From Erysipelotrichia bacterium (lineage in GTDB: Bacteria > Bacillota_I > Bacilli_A > Erysipelotrichales > Erysipelotrichaceae), in contig JAGXSD010000005.1 in the NCBI GenBank assembly GCA_018333955.1, positions 1 to 57,048 of the forward strand: a stretch of DNA of 57,048 nt. The letters run 5' to 3'. Each line of letters opens with the position of its first letter. Position 1 is the stretch's first letter. The notes under the pieces were generated by a model. It did no database searches and was not told where the DNA came from. It saw nothing but the letters and a program-made list of their open reading frames with translations. The position numbers were made by a program, and so were the translations under genes. This document shows, one piece after another, positions 56,140 to 57,048 of the stretch.

Positions 56140-56691
56140 ATGAAATTAATAGTCTTACTTGGTGATGCAGCAGTTGGAAAGATGACTGTAGGTCAAGAAC
56201 TTATGAAGATTACAGATCTTCGATTATTTCATAATCATATGAGCATAGAACCTGTGATAGAGGTCTTTGGTTATTTTAAAGCCTCTACCATTCAAAGACT
56301 ACGAGAAGTCATCTTTGAAGATTTTGCAGCTTCTGGTTCCTATGGAATGATATTTACGATGATGATGGCCTTTGATATGCAATCAGATTGGGACTATCTT
56401 ACTCATGTCACAGGGATATTTAAAAAGCATAATGCGGATGTATATTATGTAGAGCTTTTTGCGCCACAAGATGTTCGCTTACAAAGAAATGCGACTGAAA
56501 ATCGATTAACTCATAAGCCCTCAAAGCGCAGTATTGAAGAATCTAATCAGCGTTTGATTAGAGATGATAACCAACATCGATGTGTAAGTTATGATGGCGA
56601 AATCACTTTTGAACACTATGTGAAAATAGATAATACAGATATATCTGCTGAAATCGTTGCTAAGATGATTAAAGAGCGGTTTTCTTTGTAG
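56140..56691 (+). CDS. P-loop NTPase, shikimate kinase-like
   Basis: 183 residues, AAA_18/shikimate-kinase-like fold. Walker A LLGDAAVGKMTVGQEL at 6-21; the RQRNA-type lid region VRLQRNATENRLTHKPS is basic, as expected for ATP-binding lids of small-molecule kinases. The substrate is not recognisable. GCGAGGA ribosome site. No partner genes. Confidence 0.78.
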   Translation: MKLIVLLGDAAVGKMTVGQELMKITDLRLFHNHMSIEPVIEVFGYFKASTIQRLREVIFEDFAASGSYGMIFTMMMAFDMQSDWDYLTHVTGIFKKHNADVYYVELFAPQDVRLQRNATENRLTHKPSKRSIEESNQRLIRDDNQHRCVSYDGEITFEHYVKIDNTDISAEIVAKMIKERFSL

Positions 56692-56762
56692 TTTTTTTCA
56701 TTCCTTAGAACTCATTCCATACAGTAGCTTTACTTATTAAATTTCTTTTGTTATCACTAGAT

Positions 56763-57048
56763 AGAGTCCGTATAATTGTGTAAAAGTAAAAAGGCCATAG
56801 AAGTCTGCTATTATGTTAGTAACGACACCACATAAGGACAAATTCTATGACCCAAATCAATCTTAATTTAAATATGGAACAGATTCAAGACATCATTTCA
56901 AATAGTGGTGCAAATTCTCTTGCGAAACAAATGTTAACGACGATTTTCAACCAACTGATGGAAAAAGAACGCGATGATTATATCCAAGTCGATACCTATT
57001 CTCGAGAAGAACATCGCAACTCATCAAGAAATGGGTATTATGAACGAA
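56763..57048 (+). mobile_element. Left end of an IS256-family insertion sequence, truncated by the window edge
   Basis: The left terminal inverted repeat is inferred to start near 56763 (AGAGTCCGTATAATTGTG...). The exact base and target duplication cannot be fixed because the right end lies outside the window. The transposase gene begins 84 bases in. Confidence 0.7.
56847..57048 (+). CDS. IS256-family transposase, N-terminal part
   Basis: Only the first 67 residues are inside the window: MTQINLNLNMEQIQDIISN..., then QLMEKERDDYIQVDTYSREEHR and NSSRNGYYER. The RNGYYxR motif is the hallmark of the IS256 (mutator-like) N-terminal region; the DDE residues come later. ATG at 56847 with AAGGA ahead. 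The frame is open to the window end. Confidence 0.88.
   Translation, partial: MTQINLNLNMEQIQDIISNSGANSLAKQMLTTIFNQLMEKERDDYIQVDTYSREEHRNSSRNGYYER

Overview
The window is a low-GC Gram-positive (Firmicutes-type) chromosome segment made almost entirely of housekeeping operons. Markers are an HrcA/CIRCE heat-shock regulon, a T-box in front of leuS, a PyrR-type attenuator in front of a uracil permease, a PASTA-kinase/PP2C pair, a sortase and RNase J. The strongly divergent FtsA, a ClpB without its N domain, the gmk-priA-rsmB-rlmN-prpC-prkC-rsgA-rpe-thiN block lacking rpoZ, coaBC, def and fmt, and the absence of sporulation genes suggest an Erysipelotrichia-like lineage (Erysipelothrix or a relative). 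That placement is inference, not a database result.

Layout. 1-4.9 kb: radC preceded by a previously uncalled 42-codon membrane microprotein, a GPH-type sugar symporter, a PyrR-controlled uracil permease, a HAD phosphatase and an orphan hypothetical gene. 5-7.3 kb: ftsA-ftsZ. 7.4-17.6 kb: rpmB, then a long minus-strand operon for replication restart, rRNA modification, PASTA kinase signalling, ribosome maturation, pentose phosphate and thiamine metabolism. 17.6-25.3 kb: rqcH, rmuC plus a HAD phosphatase, pepF, a membrane-anchored class B-like sortase with an unusual cytoplasmic N-terminal domain, and a WYL regulator. 25.6-32.4 kb: hrcA-grpE-dnaK-dnaJ-clpB with CIRCE operators. 32.4-37.5 kb: pgeF and a CotH/VTC/DUF4956 surface operon. 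37.5-43.7 kb: SRPBCC-msrB-coaD-rsmD-ftsW on one strand, def-rnjA on the other, and a LiaF-like protein. 43.7-49.5 kb: a metallophosphoesterase and a three-gene unit of ICMT-like methyltransferase, GH3-family amido synthetase and a 7TM-GAF-GGDEF-HD-GYP sensor. 49.6-53.8 kb: T-box-leuS and the tRNA U34 modification pair mnmL-mnmM. 53.8-57 kb: small membrane proteins, OsmC, Nudix, a P-loop kinase, and the left end of an IS256-family element cut by the window edge.

The most interesting items are: (1) the GH3/ICMT-like/HD-GYP unit, which looks like a biosynthesis-plus-sensor system that I cannot match to a described pathway; (2) the CotH-VTC-DUF4956 operon; (3) a sortase fused to a STAS-like cytoplasmic domain; (4) several genes whose extended -10 (TGATANAAT) sits six bases before the ATG with no usable Shine-Dalgarno, pointing to leaderless transcripts; (5) a short Thr-rich leader ORF overlapping an intrinsic terminator ahead of an unknown membrane protein; (6) the 42-residue membrane protein coupled to radC.
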